DNA of 64,000 nt. Source: Aureimonas phyllosphaerae (lineage in GTDB: Bacteria > Pseudomonadota > Alphaproteobacteria > Rhizobiales > Rhizobiaceae). Both the position numbers and the translations under genes were made by a program. The stretch is from the NCBI RefSeq assembly GCF_900113065.1, contig NZ_FOOA01000004.1:1-64000 (forward strand). The letters run 5' to 3'. Below the pieces are notes generated by a model that was given only the letters and a program-made list of their open reading frames with translations, did no database searches and was not told where the DNA came from. Position 1 is the stretch's first letter. The number at the start of each line of letters is the position of its first letter. Below are positions 36,793-47,262 of this stretch, piece by piece.

Positions 36793-37875
36793 ATGCCCTC
36801 TGACGGCCGGAACCGCATTCTTTCGACGATGGCGGCTGATCACCGGGAAGCGCTGGTACCCGCACTGGAAAGAGTCGAGCTTCCCAATTGGACGACCCTC
36901 GTCGAGCCGGATGTCGACACGCGATACGTCCACTTTCTCGACGATGGCCTCGCATCGGTCGTCGCCAGCAGTTCGAGTGGCGAGCAGCAGATCGAGGTGG
37001 GTCACATCGGCTTCGAGGGGATCACGGGTTTCCATGTCGTGTTGGGTATGGCGCGAACACCGACGCATACCTTCATGCAGGTGGCGGGTTCGGGGTGGCG
37101 ATTGTCGACGGAGGATCTCTACCGGGCCATGTCCGCCAACGAAGGCCTTCGCCTCCATCTCCTGCGCTATGTTCAGACATACCAGATCCAATTGTCCTAT
37201 TCGGCATTGGCCAACGGGCGCTACACCATTCCGCAGCGTCTGGCCCGCTGGCTCCTGATGGCCCACGACCGCCTCGGAACGGATGCGATGCCGCTGACGC
37301 ACGAGTTTCTGGCGCTGATGCTGGGTGTGCGGCGTTCGGGCGTCACGAACGAACTTCACGTTCTCGAAGGCGAACATATCATCCGCGCGTCTCGCGGCCG
37401 GATCGAGATCCGCGATCGTGCCAGGCTCGAACGTCTCGCCGGCGAGACCTACGGCGTCCCGGAGGCGGCCTACGAAGCCGTGTTCGGCAGGATCCGGCCC
37501 CTGTCGGCCCGGGCCGGTGCGAAGCTCCGGGACATGCGCATCTTCCTCGTCGAGGACGACTTTCACCTCGCGACGCAAATGCAGCGCTACCTTGCCTCGC
37601 AAGGGGCCGTGGTCGTCGGGCCTGCCCCCAGCGTCCAGAGCGCGCTGCGAACGCTGATCGCGACCCCTCAGCTCGATGCAGCCATCGTCGACGTCAACCT
37701 GCGGGGCGAGATGTCGTTTCCGCTCGCCGAGGCGCTCCGCAAACGCGGCGTGCCGTTCATCTTCGTATCAGGCTACCAGAAAGACTTGATCCCGGCTCAC
37801 TTTGCGGACGTCAGCTTCCACGACAAGCCGATCGAGCCGTCCGAGCTGGCCGCAGCGCTGCTGGCTGTCGCCTGA
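36793..37875 (+). CDS. Crp/Fnr-type regulator fused to a C-terminal receiver domain
   Basis: A 360-residue fusion. Residues 1 to about 130 form a Crp-like sensor barrel (PNWTTLVEPDVDTRYVHFLD, IGFEGITGFHVVLG) that lacks the cAMP-contacting Arg-Thr/Ser motif. Residues 135-235 form the Crp helix-turn-helix (IPQRLARWLLMAHDRLG, LTHEFLALMLGVRRSGVTNE). From residue 248 a CheY-like receiver begins: MRIFLVEDDFHLA, phospho-acceptor Asp300 in AAIVDVNLRGE, VSGY, and Lys345 in HDKPIEP. The receiver is at the C-terminus, the reverse of normal response regulators. AGGAG lies 8 bases before the ATG. Regulation by a phosphorelay is inferred; the broken HWE kinase is a nearby candidate partner. Confidence 0.87.
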   Translation: MPSDGRNRILSTMAADHREALVPALERVELPNWTTLVEPDVDTRYVHFLDDGLASVVASSSSGEQQIEVGHIGFEGITGFHVVLGMARTPTHTFMQVAGSGWRLSTEDLYRAMSANEGLRLHLLRYVQTYQIQLSYSALANGRYTIPQRLARWLLMAHDRLGTDAMPLTHEFLALMLGVRRSGVTNELHVLEGEHIIRASRGRIEIRDRARLERLAGETYGVPEAAYEAVFGRIRPLSARAGAKLRDMRIFLVEDDFHLATQMQRYLASQGAVVVGPAPSVQSALRTLIATPQLDAAIVDVNLRGEMSFPLAEALRKRGVPFIFVSGYQKDLIPAHFADVSFHDKPIEPSELAAALLAVA

Positions 37876-37890
37876 GATGAAACGAGCCGG

Positions 37891-37917
37891 AAGGCGTCGG
37901 CAATCACTCACGCCTTT
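37891..37917 (+). terminator. Possible terminator after the Crp-receiver gene
   Basis: Arms AAGGCGT and ACGCCTT with a 12-base loop begin 16 bases after the stop. The run of T is only three long, so this is weak. Confidence 0.35.
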
Positions 37918-38110
37918 CAGCCGTCCGCATTACGACACCCGGCTGGAGGCAACGGCCGCAGTTCGGCTTCGGGTACCCGCTACATCCATGACGAACGACG
38001 TCTCTTGAAAACCGGACGGGACCCGTCGTTCCGTCCGGAGCCCGCCGGATCGGGTATGCTCGACCGAGGGTTCATAGCCGAACGAGCGGCAGGACGGTGG
38101 CAGCCTTGGA

Positions 38111-38404
38111 TCATCCGGACGAATAGCCGACAGCCGCGGCCTTGCGGTCATGCCGTGCGTTGGTGGCGAGGGGCATGGCCGGGCCGTTGAACAACGTTCC
38201 CGATGCGATCGTGTGGAGCGCTTCGATCTCCAGTTCGTCGAGCCGCGTTCCATCGCTGAGTTCGATCGCGACGGCTTCGGCGAGAGGACGATGAATGCTG
38301 ATGGAGCGGACTGCCGCGCGCAATCGCATCGGACCCATTCGTCGATCCGGATTCTCGGTCACAACATCGCAGATCTGGTCGAAGTCGGTCAGAGAACACG
38401 TCAT
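38111..38404 (-). CDS. Hypothetical protein, 97 residues
   Basis: Starts at ATG 38404 behind a strong ribosome-binding site (GAGGAGG, 6 bases away), which decides this frame. The product begins MTCSLTDFDQICDVVTENPD, contains RRMGPMRLRAAVRSISIHRP and SDGTRLDELEIEALHTIASG, and ends with a polar tail. It is soluble, with no signal peptide or membrane span. No family is recognised. A possible EcfG-type promoter lies just upstream (38427-38452), which would place it in the general stress response. Confidence 0.65.
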   Translation of the reverse strand: MTCSLTDFDQICDVVTENPDRRMGPMRLRAAVRSISIHRPLAEAVAIELSDGTRLDELEIEALHTIASGTLFNGPAMPLATNARHDRKAAAVGYSSG

Positions 38405-38426
38405 CAATGCCTCCTCGGAATGCAGT

Positions 38427-38452
38427 ATCGACATGAATAACAGTCGAGTTCC
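38427..38452 (-). promoter_or_regulatory. Possible EcfG (general stress) promoter
   Basis: On the minus strand GGAAC (38452-38448), a 17-base spacer and CGAT (38430-38427) resemble the alphaproteobacterial EcfG consensus GGAAC-N16/17-CGTT, with one mismatch in the -10. It lies about 23 bases upstream of the ATG at 38404. Confidence 0.35.
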
Positions 38453-38994
38453 AAGGTTTTGAAGCCGATCGATGGGAAGTGTTCAGAAGCGTACAGCAGG
38501 TTTTGATCAGACGGCTGAGTGAACGAACCCTGCGGGTAGCGAAGCGGAGCCTCTCCAACTGGTGGTTGGCGCGGCGCATCGGCGTCTGTTTGCGAACCTC
38601 TGAAACATCTCGAAGTCTACAGGGATCCTGCAGACGCCGAAACGCAGTGCGCGAGGTATAGGCGGGCCGACCGGGCAGCCGGCGGCATGGACAAGGGTGG
38701 GCGCAAATTCCGGCTCGCAATGCCAACCGGCGCTCTGCGGCCCCTCAAGCAGCCGGCATCGTGGAAGTCTCCGGCGTTGGCTCCGGGCGGCGATCCTCAT
38801 GCTCGGCGCCACAGGACGTTTCGCCGTCTAGGCTCTTCCTCCATCCATTTCATTGATCCCTCCATCCCATGCTCGATGTTGCGGGTACGGGACCGGCGCA
38901 GATCCGGTTCCTCCCATCGCGCGAGCCGGCGCACGGGCTGGCTTGCTGGACGCGAGGTCAATCCGCCTTGGTACGATCACCGACCCTGCCCTCC
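38453..38994. other. Intergenic region with no gene seen
   Basis: About 540 bases between the divergent hypothetical protein and the P450 gene. GC is somewhat lower than in neighbouring genes and no frame on either strand has convincing coding character. It should contain the P450 promoter, which I could not identify. Confidence 0.4.
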
Positions 38995-40296
38995 ATGACG
39001 TCGGGAGACTCTGCGGCTTTCCTGCGCGACGTCGTGCTTCCGACGATTGCCAAAGGCGTCATCATCCGGCGGCCCGCGATGGTGGCCCTCGTCGAACGCC
39101 TGTCGCTCGATGATCGGGCCGTGCGCCGCATGCAGCGCCTTCGAGCGCGGTATGGGGAGGACCCGCTCCTCGTCCGCAATCCGGTGCGCCCACAGGCGGT
39201 CATCTTCCGGCATGAGGACCTGCGTCGCGTGCTCGACCAAGCGCCGGACCCGTTTTCTCCCGCCAGCCGCGAAAAGCGCGCCGCGCTCGCACATTTCGAG
39301 CCGCATGTCTCTCTGATCACCCGCGGAGCCGAGCGCGCCGAGGGCCGTGCCTTCAGCGACGACATTCTGGACAGCGCCTGCCCGGTCCACCGCATGGCGG
39401 ACGCGTTCGTGGCGGTGGTCGAGGAGGAAGCCGACGAACTCATGCGTGTCGCCGCGCCGTCCGGCGAACTCACCTGGGACATGTTCTTCGCCGCCTGGTT
39501 TCGGATCGTGCGGCGCATCGTGCTTGGCCGGGGCGCGCGGCACGACCACGAACTGACGGACATGGTGGCAAGGCTTCGGAGGCGCGCCAACTGGGCCTTC
39601 GCCCTGCCGCAGAACAGGTCCCTGCGCGAGCGCTTCCACAACCGCCTTCGGGATCATATCGGGCGGGCCGAACCCGGCAGCCTCGCAGAGATGATGGCTC
39701 GCCGACCCGATGGGCCTCGGACGCACCCCAGCGACCAGGTCGCCCAATGGCTCTTCGCCTTCGATCCCGGAGCCATGTCGGCGTTCCGGGCGCTCGCGCT
39801 TCTCCTCGCCCATCCCGACGCACTCGAGATGGCGCGTGGGGAGCTCAAATCGGGCCGGTCGCGAACGGATCTGACCTTTCTTCGCGCCATCATCGTCGAG
39901 ACCATTCGCCTCTATCCCACGACACCGATGATCTTGCGCGAGACGACGAGGGACGTGGAGTGGCACCACGGCACGTTGCCGCGGGGGTCAGGGATCCTCA
40001 TCTTCACGCCCTTCTTCCATCGCGATGACGAGCGCTCGAGCGATGCGCACCGGTTCGCACCGATGAACTGGGTCGGTCGGGACCCGACCGATGTGCCGGC
40101 TTTCGTTCCCTTCAGCGCCGGTCCCGGCGCCTGTCCTGCCCGTCACCTCGTGCCGATGATCGGGAGCGCCATGCTAGCCCGCCTTCTCATGCATGACCGG
40201 GCAATCTCCCTCATGGCTACGAAACGGCTCGACCCGTCTCTTCCCCTACCCGGAACCCTCGACCCCTTCACGCTCCGCTTCGCCCTTCCCGCCTGA
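38995..40296 (+). CDS. Cytochrome P450
   Basis: Haem-thiolate monooxygenase, about 433 residues, soluble. The ExxR pair is Glu302 and Arg305 in VETIRLYPTTPMILRET, PERF-like region AHRFAPMNW, and the haem loop FVPFSAGPGACPARHLV with the axial ligand Cys380. The I-helix region LFAFDPGAMSAFRALA lacks the usual acid-threonine oxygen-activation pair (A/G-G-x-D/E-T), having FDPGAMS instead, so its chemistry may be unusual (for example peroxide use or an altered oxygen-activation step). No ferredoxin or reductase gene is adjacent. Start ATG at 38995 was chosen over 38869, whose extra 42 residues look non-coding. Confidence 0.88.
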   Translation: MTSGDSAAFLRDVVLPTIAKGVIIRRPAMVALVERLSLDDRAVRRMQRLRARYGEDPLLVRNPVRPQAVIFRHEDLRRVLDQAPDPFSPASREKRAALAHFEPHVSLITRGAERAEGRAFSDDILDSACPVHRMADAFVAVVEEEADELMRVAAPSGELTWDMFFAAWFRIVRRIVLGRGARHDHELTDMVARLRRRANWAFALPQNRSLRERFHNRLRDHIGRAEPGSLAEMMARRPDGPRTHPSDQVAQWLFAFDPGAMSAFRALALLLAHPDALEMARGELKSGRSRTDLTFLRAIIVETIRLYPTTPMILRETTRDVEWHHGTLPRGSGILIFTPFFHRDDERSSDAHRFAPMNWVGRDPTDVPAFVPFSAGPGACPARHLVPMIGSAMLARLLMHDRAISLMATKRLDPSLPLPGTLDPFTLRFALPA

Positions 40297-40501
40297 CCGA
40301 CGTCGCTTGCCTCGGCGCGAACGGGACAGTCCCGACCAATGGCCGATGTCGGTCCCGGCAGGATCGGGCGAGGAGCGCGGCCATGGCGATCCACTCACAT
40401 CTTCGGATTCAGATATATCGCAGACCAACAGTTTGGAGACGAGTTCGTCGCCCGCACAAATACTTTGTCCGCAAGTGTACAATTGCCGACTAAATACGCA
40501 T

Positions 40502-40514
40502 AATTCCTGGAATT
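40502..40514. promoter_or_regulatory. Palindrome upstream of the MarR gene, candidate operator
   Basis: AATTCC-T-GGAATT is a perfect 6-1-6 palindrome in an unusually AT-rich stretch 48 bases before the MarR start. MarR proteins commonly bind palindromes of this size and repress themselves. Confidence 0.5.
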
Positions 40515-40561
40515 GCTTTGGGATCGAACCAAATTGAGATGGCTATATGGGAGTCATCATC

Positions 40562-41065
40562 ATGGAATCTGTGTCCGCTCATATGCAGTGCGCCCCGCCC
40601 TTGCAGCGCTTGACGTCTCCTCGCATCGACGACGAGGTTTCGATCCTCGTGCTGGCGCTTTCAACCTCGCAAGCCCTGCGGGCTTTGATCGGCCTGAAAC
40701 TCGCCCCTCTGGGTCTTGCGCCGGGACAGGATCGACTGCTTGCCACTCTGCACGAGAAGGGGCCATTGACCGTCTCCGGTTTGGCGGAGGCATTGAACGT
40801 CCGACCCTCGACCGTTTCGAAGATGATGGACCGGCTTGCCGCGCGCGGCCTCACGAAGCGCAACCACGACGACGTCGACAGGCGCCGCATCAGCGTCGAG
40901 TTGACGGACGAGGGACGCGCCGCCTGCCAGAAACTGCATACGCTCTGCCGGGCGATCGAGGACGAGCTTCGCGCGGATCTCGACGACGACGGCGAACGAC
41001 GGATGATGGCGGGCCTGGAATTGCTGAACGAGGCGGTCGGTCAACGGCTGAAGCGTTTGCGTTAG
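40562..41065 (+). CDS. MarR family transcriptional regulator
   Basis: About 167 residues with a winged helix-turn-helix: APGQDRLLATLHEKGPLTVS, GLAEALNVRPSTVSKMMDRL and RNHDDVDRRRISVELTDEGR are the MarR signature helices and wing. The C-terminal helix LLNEAVGQRLKRLR serves dimerisation. GGGAG lies 8 bases before the ATG at 40562; an ATG at 40547 would add five residues. The target genes are unknown. The AT-rich upstream region with a palindrome suggests self-repression, and the P450 gene upstream is a possible target. Confidence 0.9.
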   Translation: MESVSAHMQCAPPLQRLTSPRIDDEVSILVLALSTSQALRALIGLKLAPLGLAPGQDRLLATLHEKGPLTVSGLAEALNVRPSTVSKMMDRLAARGLTKRNHDDVDRRRISVELTDEGRAACQKLHTLCRAIEDELRADLDDDGERRMMAGLELLNEAVGQRLKRLR

Positions 41066-41404
41066 GCGAGGCGGTCGAGACAGGTCGCGCGGCACGAGCA
41101 TGCCAGCGTGACATGGCTGAGGCCGTCGACCGATTGTTGCCGGAGAGCCTCGCATCGGTTGCCCGCTAGACGTTCAGTCCCGGCATCTGGTGGGTCGGGT
41201 TGACGATGAACCGGCCTGGCTCTGAGGTCCGGATCCTGGCGACGTACTCGTAGGGTGTGAGACCGCCGAGCGTCTTCAGTCGACGGCCGAAGTTACAGGC
41301 CACCGTGAAGTCGGCGAGATGCGTTCGAAGCTGATCGTGGCTCTCGTAGTGGAAGCGTTTGACGGTGGCTTCCTTGATCGTGCGGTTCATGCGCTCAACC
41401 TGAC

Positions 41405-41450
41405 CGTTCTCAGGGGAAGCGATTCACTGGATCGTTTCGTAATCCTTCAA
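41405..41450. repeat. Palindromic insertion 2 in the IS481 transposase
   Basis: About 45 extra bases separate the NHPW and NGQVERMN codons. On the minus strand they contain GAAACGAT and ATCGCTTC, an 8-bp inverted repeat with one mismatch around a 7-base centre, and add an in-frame TGA. Boundaries are approximate. Confidence 0.55.
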
Positions 41451-41763
41451 ACTCCAGGGATGGTTCGGCTTGGTCAGCCAATGCTCGATGCCGTTCGACC
41501 CGCAGATCATGTCGAAGCGCATCTGCCGGGACCAGGCGGTGTTACGGTTGCGCGGCTGCTCGGCGAACTGGATGCCGTTGTCGGTCAGGATGGTGTGGAT
41601 CCGATACGGCACGGCTTGCAGCAGGTGTTCCAGGAACTCCCAAGCCGTCCGCCTGTCCGCCTTGTCGACAAGCCGGGTGACCGCGAACTTGACGGTGCGG
41701 TCGATCGCAACGAACAGGTAGAGCTTGCCTTCACCCGTCTGCACCTTGGCAATGTCCCCTTAC

Positions 41764-41783
41764 GTGGTTCGCAAGCGAACCAC
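41764..41783. repeat. Palindromic insertion 1 in the IS481 transposase
   Basis: GTGGTTCGC-AA-GCGAACCAC is a perfect 9-bp inverted repeat at the point where the transposase frame breaks after FFHI. The whole extra segment is about 39 bases and its outer ends (CCTT and AAGG) are also complementary. Confidence 0.7.
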
Positions 41784-42428
41784 TGCCGGGCAAGGGATGT
41801 GAAAGAAGCCCACGGGATAGCGCTTGAAGCGCTGCCGCTTAGGCTTGTAGCCATCAACATCTGGTAGACGGAAGATGCCGTGCCGCCGGAGGCACCGGTG
41901 CAGCGCTGAGCGAGTCAGATGCGGGATCGTCCGCTGCGAGGCGTGGAGGCCGTCATCCAACGGCAGCAGCGTGTGCCGGCGAAGCGCGACCACAATAGCC
42001 TCCTCGGCCTCGCTTAGTGTCGTTGAGCGCGGCTCTCTCAGTCCGGTCTTCCTGTCCTCCAGGGTCTGACGCTTACGCCACTTGGCTACCGTCTTCGGAT
42101 TGATGCCGAGTTCCCGGCTCAGCGTCGCGGGGAAAGCAAGCGATCGCTGTATGGCTGCTCGGATGGCGTGCGTGGTCGTGGCGCTGCCGTGACGAACCTG
42201 TCCTACAGGGCATCCTTCCATTCCATGGAAACGATCAAACCACGAAACCCCGGGATCAAACACCTTAGGATCTAAGCCTTGATGCTGGGTTCAGGCGAGC
42301 TGGAATTTTGATCTGGAAGATGTAGCAATTGCCGGGCTTCGTCAGATGTCACGTCCGCACGTCTACAAGCTGCCGTACTGCGCGGCATGCAATAGCACAA
42401 ACGGCTTGCGATTCTGACCTTTAGTATG

Positions 42429-42518
42429 TGGCGGAGAGGGAGGGATTTGAACCCCCGATACCCTTGCGAGTATGCCGCATTTCGAGTGCGGTGCATTCAA
42501 CCACTCTGCCACCTCTCC
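42429..42518 (-). tRNA. tRNA-Ser (CGA)
   Basis: A 90-base serine tRNA with encoded CCA. The acceptor stem pairs GGAGAGG with CCTCTCC and is followed by G73 and CCA. The anticodon arm is CCGCA-CTCGAAA-TGCGG, giving anticodon CGA, which reads UCG codons. A long variable arm (TACTCGCAAGGGTA) is typical of serine tRNAs, and the T arm contains GGTTCAAATCC. A possible promoter upstream on the minus strand is TTGTGA (42619-42614), 18 bases, TAGAGA (42595-42590). Confidence 0.95.
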
Positions 42519-42840
42519 GTCCGAGGTCGATCTTGCGATCGATGAAGCATACGCTGTCGAGCGTGGTCGGCGCCCTGCAGCGCGAGGGCTCTCTAGCAAA
42601 GGAACGGGGCGTTTCACAAGAGGCAATCGACGCGGGTTGTGACACTTTGAAAACAGGCCGCGCCAGCCGCCCGATCCCTTGACCTTTGCAGCCGGTGGCG
42701 CTAGGCAACGCGCGTCGTGACCTGCGTCCGGCCGTGCCTCGTTCGCGGCGGATCATGCCACGGCATCGTTCGAAAGAAACACAAGAAGACGGCCCGCGGC
42801 GCTTCCAGCGTGCGAGAGCCGATCCCGAAAAGGCCAAGAC
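42519..42840. other. Intergenic region between tRNA-Ser and rplU
   Basis: This 320-base gap holds the divergent promoters of the tRNA and of the rplU-rpmA operon, and about 130 bases of rplU leader. No protein gene is seen. Leader-mediated control of rplU is possible, but no defined fold is identified. Confidence 0.45.
42679..42707 (+). promoter_or_regulatory. Candidate rplU-rpmA promoter
   Basis: TTGACC (42679-42684), a 17-base spacer and TAGGCA (42702-42707) fit an alphaproteobacterial housekeeping promoter. It lies about 130 bases upstream of rplU. Confidence 0.45.
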
Positions 42841-43311
42841 ATGTTCGCAGTGATCAAGACCGGCGGCAAGCAGTACCGCGTTGCCGCCAACGACCAGTTC
42901 GAAATCGAGCGCCTGCCCGGCGAGGCCGGCGACAGCGTTTCCTTCACCGAAGTCCTGATGGTCGGCTCGACGATCGGCGCGCCCTTCGTGGCCGGCGCCA
43001 CCGTCGTCGGCGAGATCGTCGAGCAGACGCGCGGCCCGAAGGTCATCTCCTTCAAGAAGCGTCGTCGCCAGAACTCCAAGCGCAGCCGCGGCCACCGCCA
43101 GGACCTGACGCTGATCCGGATCGCCGAGATCCTGACCGACGGCAAGGCGCCCTCCGAGAAGGCTGCGAAGCCGGTCGCCGACACGACGTCCGACGCCGCG
43201 CCGAAGAAGGCCGCCAAAGCCAAGCCGGCCGCCGAGACCACGACGGACGAGGCCGCGCCCGCCAAGAAGCCGCGCGCGACCAAGAAGAAGGCCGAGGGCG
43301 AAGAGGCCTGA
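42841..43311 (+). CDS. rplU: 50S ribosomal protein L21
   Basis: Large-subunit ribosomal protein binding 23S rRNA. Residues 1-102 are the complete L21 ([40 protein letters not shown]). A further 54 residues rich in Ala, Lys and Pro ([20 protein letters not shown] and on) form a disordered basic tail, common in Hyphomicrobiales L21 and absent from the E. coli protein. It is the first gene of an operon with rpmA. Confidence 0.97.
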   Translation: MFAVIKTGGKQYRVAANDQFEIERLPGEAGDSVSFTEVLMVGSTIGAPFVAGATVVGEIVEQTRGPKVISFKKRRRQNSKRSRGHRQDLTLIRIAEILTDGKAPSEKAAKPVADTTSDAAPKKAAKAKPAAETTTDEAAPAKKPRATKKKAEGEEA

Positions 43312-43424
43312 GACACAGAACCCGCGGGAGCCTCGAGGCGTCCGCCACGTTCTGGACGAGACCATCATTCAAGCGTCCGTGCGGTGCCGCAAGGTCCCGG
43401 ACGCAGACATCAGGAGACTGAAAC

Positions 43425-43694
43425 ATGGCACACAAAAAGGCAGGCGGTTCTTCCCGCAACGGTCGCGACTCCGAGTCCAAGCGCCTTGGCGTGAAGAAGT
43501 TCGGCGGCGAGCAGGTCATCGCCGGCAACATCCTCGTGCGTCAGCGCGGCACGCGTTGGCACCCGGGCGTGAACGTCGGCATCGGCCGCGACCACACCCT
43601 CTTCGCCGTCGCCGAGGGCACCGTGACCTTCCAGAAGAAGGCGCAGGGCCGAACCTACGTGTCCGTCATGCCGAAGGCAGAAGCCGCCGAGTGA
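43425..43694 (+). CDS. rpmA: 50S ribosomal protein L27
   Basis: Large-subunit protein whose N-terminus reaches the peptidyl-transferase centre, 89 residues. [20 protein letters not shown] and the [20 protein letters not shown] block are diagnostic. The ATG has AGGAGA upstream. Its N-terminus starts directly at the mature form, so no Prp-type processing is needed. It is followed by a strong terminator. Confidence 0.97.
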   Translation: MAHKKAGGSSRNGRDSESKRLGVKKFGGEQVIAGNILVRQRGTRWHPGVNVGIGRDHTLFAVAEGTVTFQKKAQGRTYVSVMPKAEAAE

Positions 43695-43769
43695 TCCGGT
43701 TGCTTCAAGGCGCCGGCGTCCCAACGACCCGGCCCTTGAAGACGCAACCGTCGGACAAGGGATGAGAAC

Positions 43770-43800
43770 CGGGGAGATGGGCCGCCATCTCCCCGTTTTT
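43770..43800 (+). terminator. Rho-independent terminator after rplU-rpmA
   Basis: Perfect 11-bp stem CGGGGAGATGG / CCATCTCCCCG with a GCCG loop, followed directly by TTTTT. It ends the rplU-rpmA transcript 75 bases after rpmA and lies just before the next gene's ribosome-binding site. Confidence 0.93.
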
Positions 43801-43819
43801 GCATTCCCGGAGGGGTCCG

Positions 43820-44398
43820 ATGAGTTGCGAAGAATCCAGTCTCGAAACCGACGACGACGAATGTCGGCTGACGACGCGCCGCCTGGTGCTGCGGATCGCC
43901 CGGACCGGCGATGCCGCGGACATCGCCCGCTTCGCCGACGATCTCGAGATCGCGCAGATGACCTCGCGGATTCCCCATCCCTATCGCCTCGACGACGCGC
44001 ATGCGTTCCTGGCGCGGGCGGAGGATGAACTCATCGTGGCGATCACGGCGCGCGACAACGACGCCTTTCTCGGCCTCTGCAGCCTTGCGGCAGCGGGCGC
44101 GCCGGAAACCGCGGAACTCGGCTACTGGATCGGTCGCCCGCACTGGGGCCGGGGCTTTGCGACCGAGGCGGCGCAGGCGGCGATCGACTACGGATTTGCG
44201 GTTCTTGAACTTGCCGCGATCGAGGTTCGCTGCCGCGTGATCAATAACGGCTCGCGCCGTGTGATCCAGAAATGCGGCTTCGGCTATGTGGGCACCGGCC
44301 TGTCGACCTCGCTGGCGGCGGGGCGGGTCGCGAGCGAAACCTATCGGATGGATCGGCGGACATGGCAGTCGCTCAAAAGCTGGAGCACGCCCCGATGA
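43820..44398 (+). CDS. GNAT family N-acetyltransferase (RimJ/RimL type)
   Basis: Acetyl-CoA-dependent acetyltransferase of the Acetyltransf_3 group, 192 residues. LTTRRLVLRIARTGDAADIA is the usual opening, ELGYWIGRPHWGRGFATEAA is the cofactor-binding motif A, and IEVRCRVINNGSRRVIQKCG and FGYVG complete the fold. GGAGG lies 6 bases before the ATG. The target (protein N-terminus or small molecule) is unknown. Its position between rpmA and obgE is common in related genomes. It overlaps the next gene by ATGA. Confidence 0.9.
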   Translation: MSCEESSLETDDDECRLTTRRLVLRIARTGDAADIARFADDLEIAQMTSRIPHPYRLDDAHAFLARAEDELIVAITARDNDAFLGLCSLAAAGAPETAELGYWIGRPHWGRGFATEAAQAAIDYGFAVLELAAIEVRCRVINNGSRRVIQKCGFGYVGTGLSTSLAAGRVASETYRMDRRTWQSLKSWSTPR

Positions 44399-44952
44399 GG
44401 CGCAGAGACCTTCGCGGAGCGGCGCTCGCGGCCTCGCTCGCCCTCCTCGCGCTGCCGGCACGGGCGGCCGACGATTTCTCGCTACGCTCGTTCTTTGCCG
44501 GACACAGCGTCAGCGGCGGCGAGATCCGCACGCTCGGCCTCTTTCGGGAGCGCTTCACGGCGCGTTTCGAGGGCAAGGCGAAGGGCGACGCGCTGGACCT
44601 CGACGAGCGATTCCGCTTCCAAGACGGCGCGCGGCTCCAGCGCTGGCATCTCGTCGAGCGCGGTGGACGGGTCACCGGCACGGTCGAGACCGAAGACGGC
44701 TGGGGCGTGCTGCAGGGCCCCTTCCCCGTGTCGGGAACGAGTGGTCCGGGCGGGGCCGTCCTCGCCTATCGCGGCATTGCGCCGGGCGGCGGTCGCTGGA
44801 TGTTCGACTTCCGGCATCAGATCACGCCGCGGCCCGACGGGACGGCGGGAAACCGGGTGCGCATCTCGCGCTTCGGCCTGCCACTGGCGGGGGCCCGCGT
44901 CACCTTCACCAAGTCGGAGGCGGCGCTGGCGCCCCATCTCGCGCAGCCGTGA
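44395..44952 (+). CDS. DUF3833 family exported protein
   Basis: A 185-residue exported protein with a signal peptide (MRRRDLRGAALAASLALLAL, likely cleaved after ARA). The mature part has the DUF3833 pattern FFAGHSVSGGEIRTLGLFRE, LDERFRFQDGARLQRWHL and the basic RFGLPLAGARVTFTKSE. DUF3833 proteins are often lipoproteins of unknown function; this one shows no lipobox cysteine. The start overlaps the upstream stop (ATGA), so it is coupled to the acetyltransferase. Confidence 0.8.
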   Translation: MRRRDLRGAALAASLALLALPARAADDFSLRSFFAGHSVSGGEIRTLGLFRERFTARFEGKAKGDALDLDERFRFQDGARLQRWHLVERGGRVTGTVETEDGWGVLQGPFPVSGTSGPGGAVLAYRGIAPGGGRWMFDFRHQITPRPDGTAGNRVRISRFGLPLAGARVTFTKSEAALAPHLAQP

Positions 44953-45034
44953 CGCTGCGGGTTCGAGTTTCAAGATGGCGCCCGGCGCGCTACACCAAGC
45001 CGCAGGATTCGACGGTGCGGCCGAAAGGATATGA

Positions 45035-47251
<2,217 letters not shown>

Positions 47252-47262
<11 letters not shown>

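Larger units (their letters stand above)
41166..42263 (-). pseudogene. IS481-family transposase, broken by two palindromic insertions
   Basis: Three consecutive frames together make one transposase. Frame 1 (42263 to about 41790) has the helix-turn-helix region (RELGINPKTVAKWRKRQ) through YPVGFFHI. Frame 2 (41744 to 41424) has VQTGEGKLYLFVAIDRT-like sequence, RRTAWEFLEHLL and the second catalytic Asp in ILTDNGIQFAEQPRNRNTAW. Frame 3 (41390 to 41166) has MNRTIKEATVKRFHYESHDQ to HQMPGLNV; the catalytic Glu sits in NGQVERMN just before it. About 39 bases are inserted after FFHI, separating it from the first catalytic Asp, and about 45 after NHPW. Each insertion contains an inverted repeat. Terminal repeats were not located. 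Confidence 0.85.

Noticed and set aside
41166-42518. Genomic island integrated at tRNA-Ser
   Set aside because: An IS relic lies beside the tRNA, but there is no integrase, no direct repeat of the tRNA 3' end, and housekeeping genes follow immediately.
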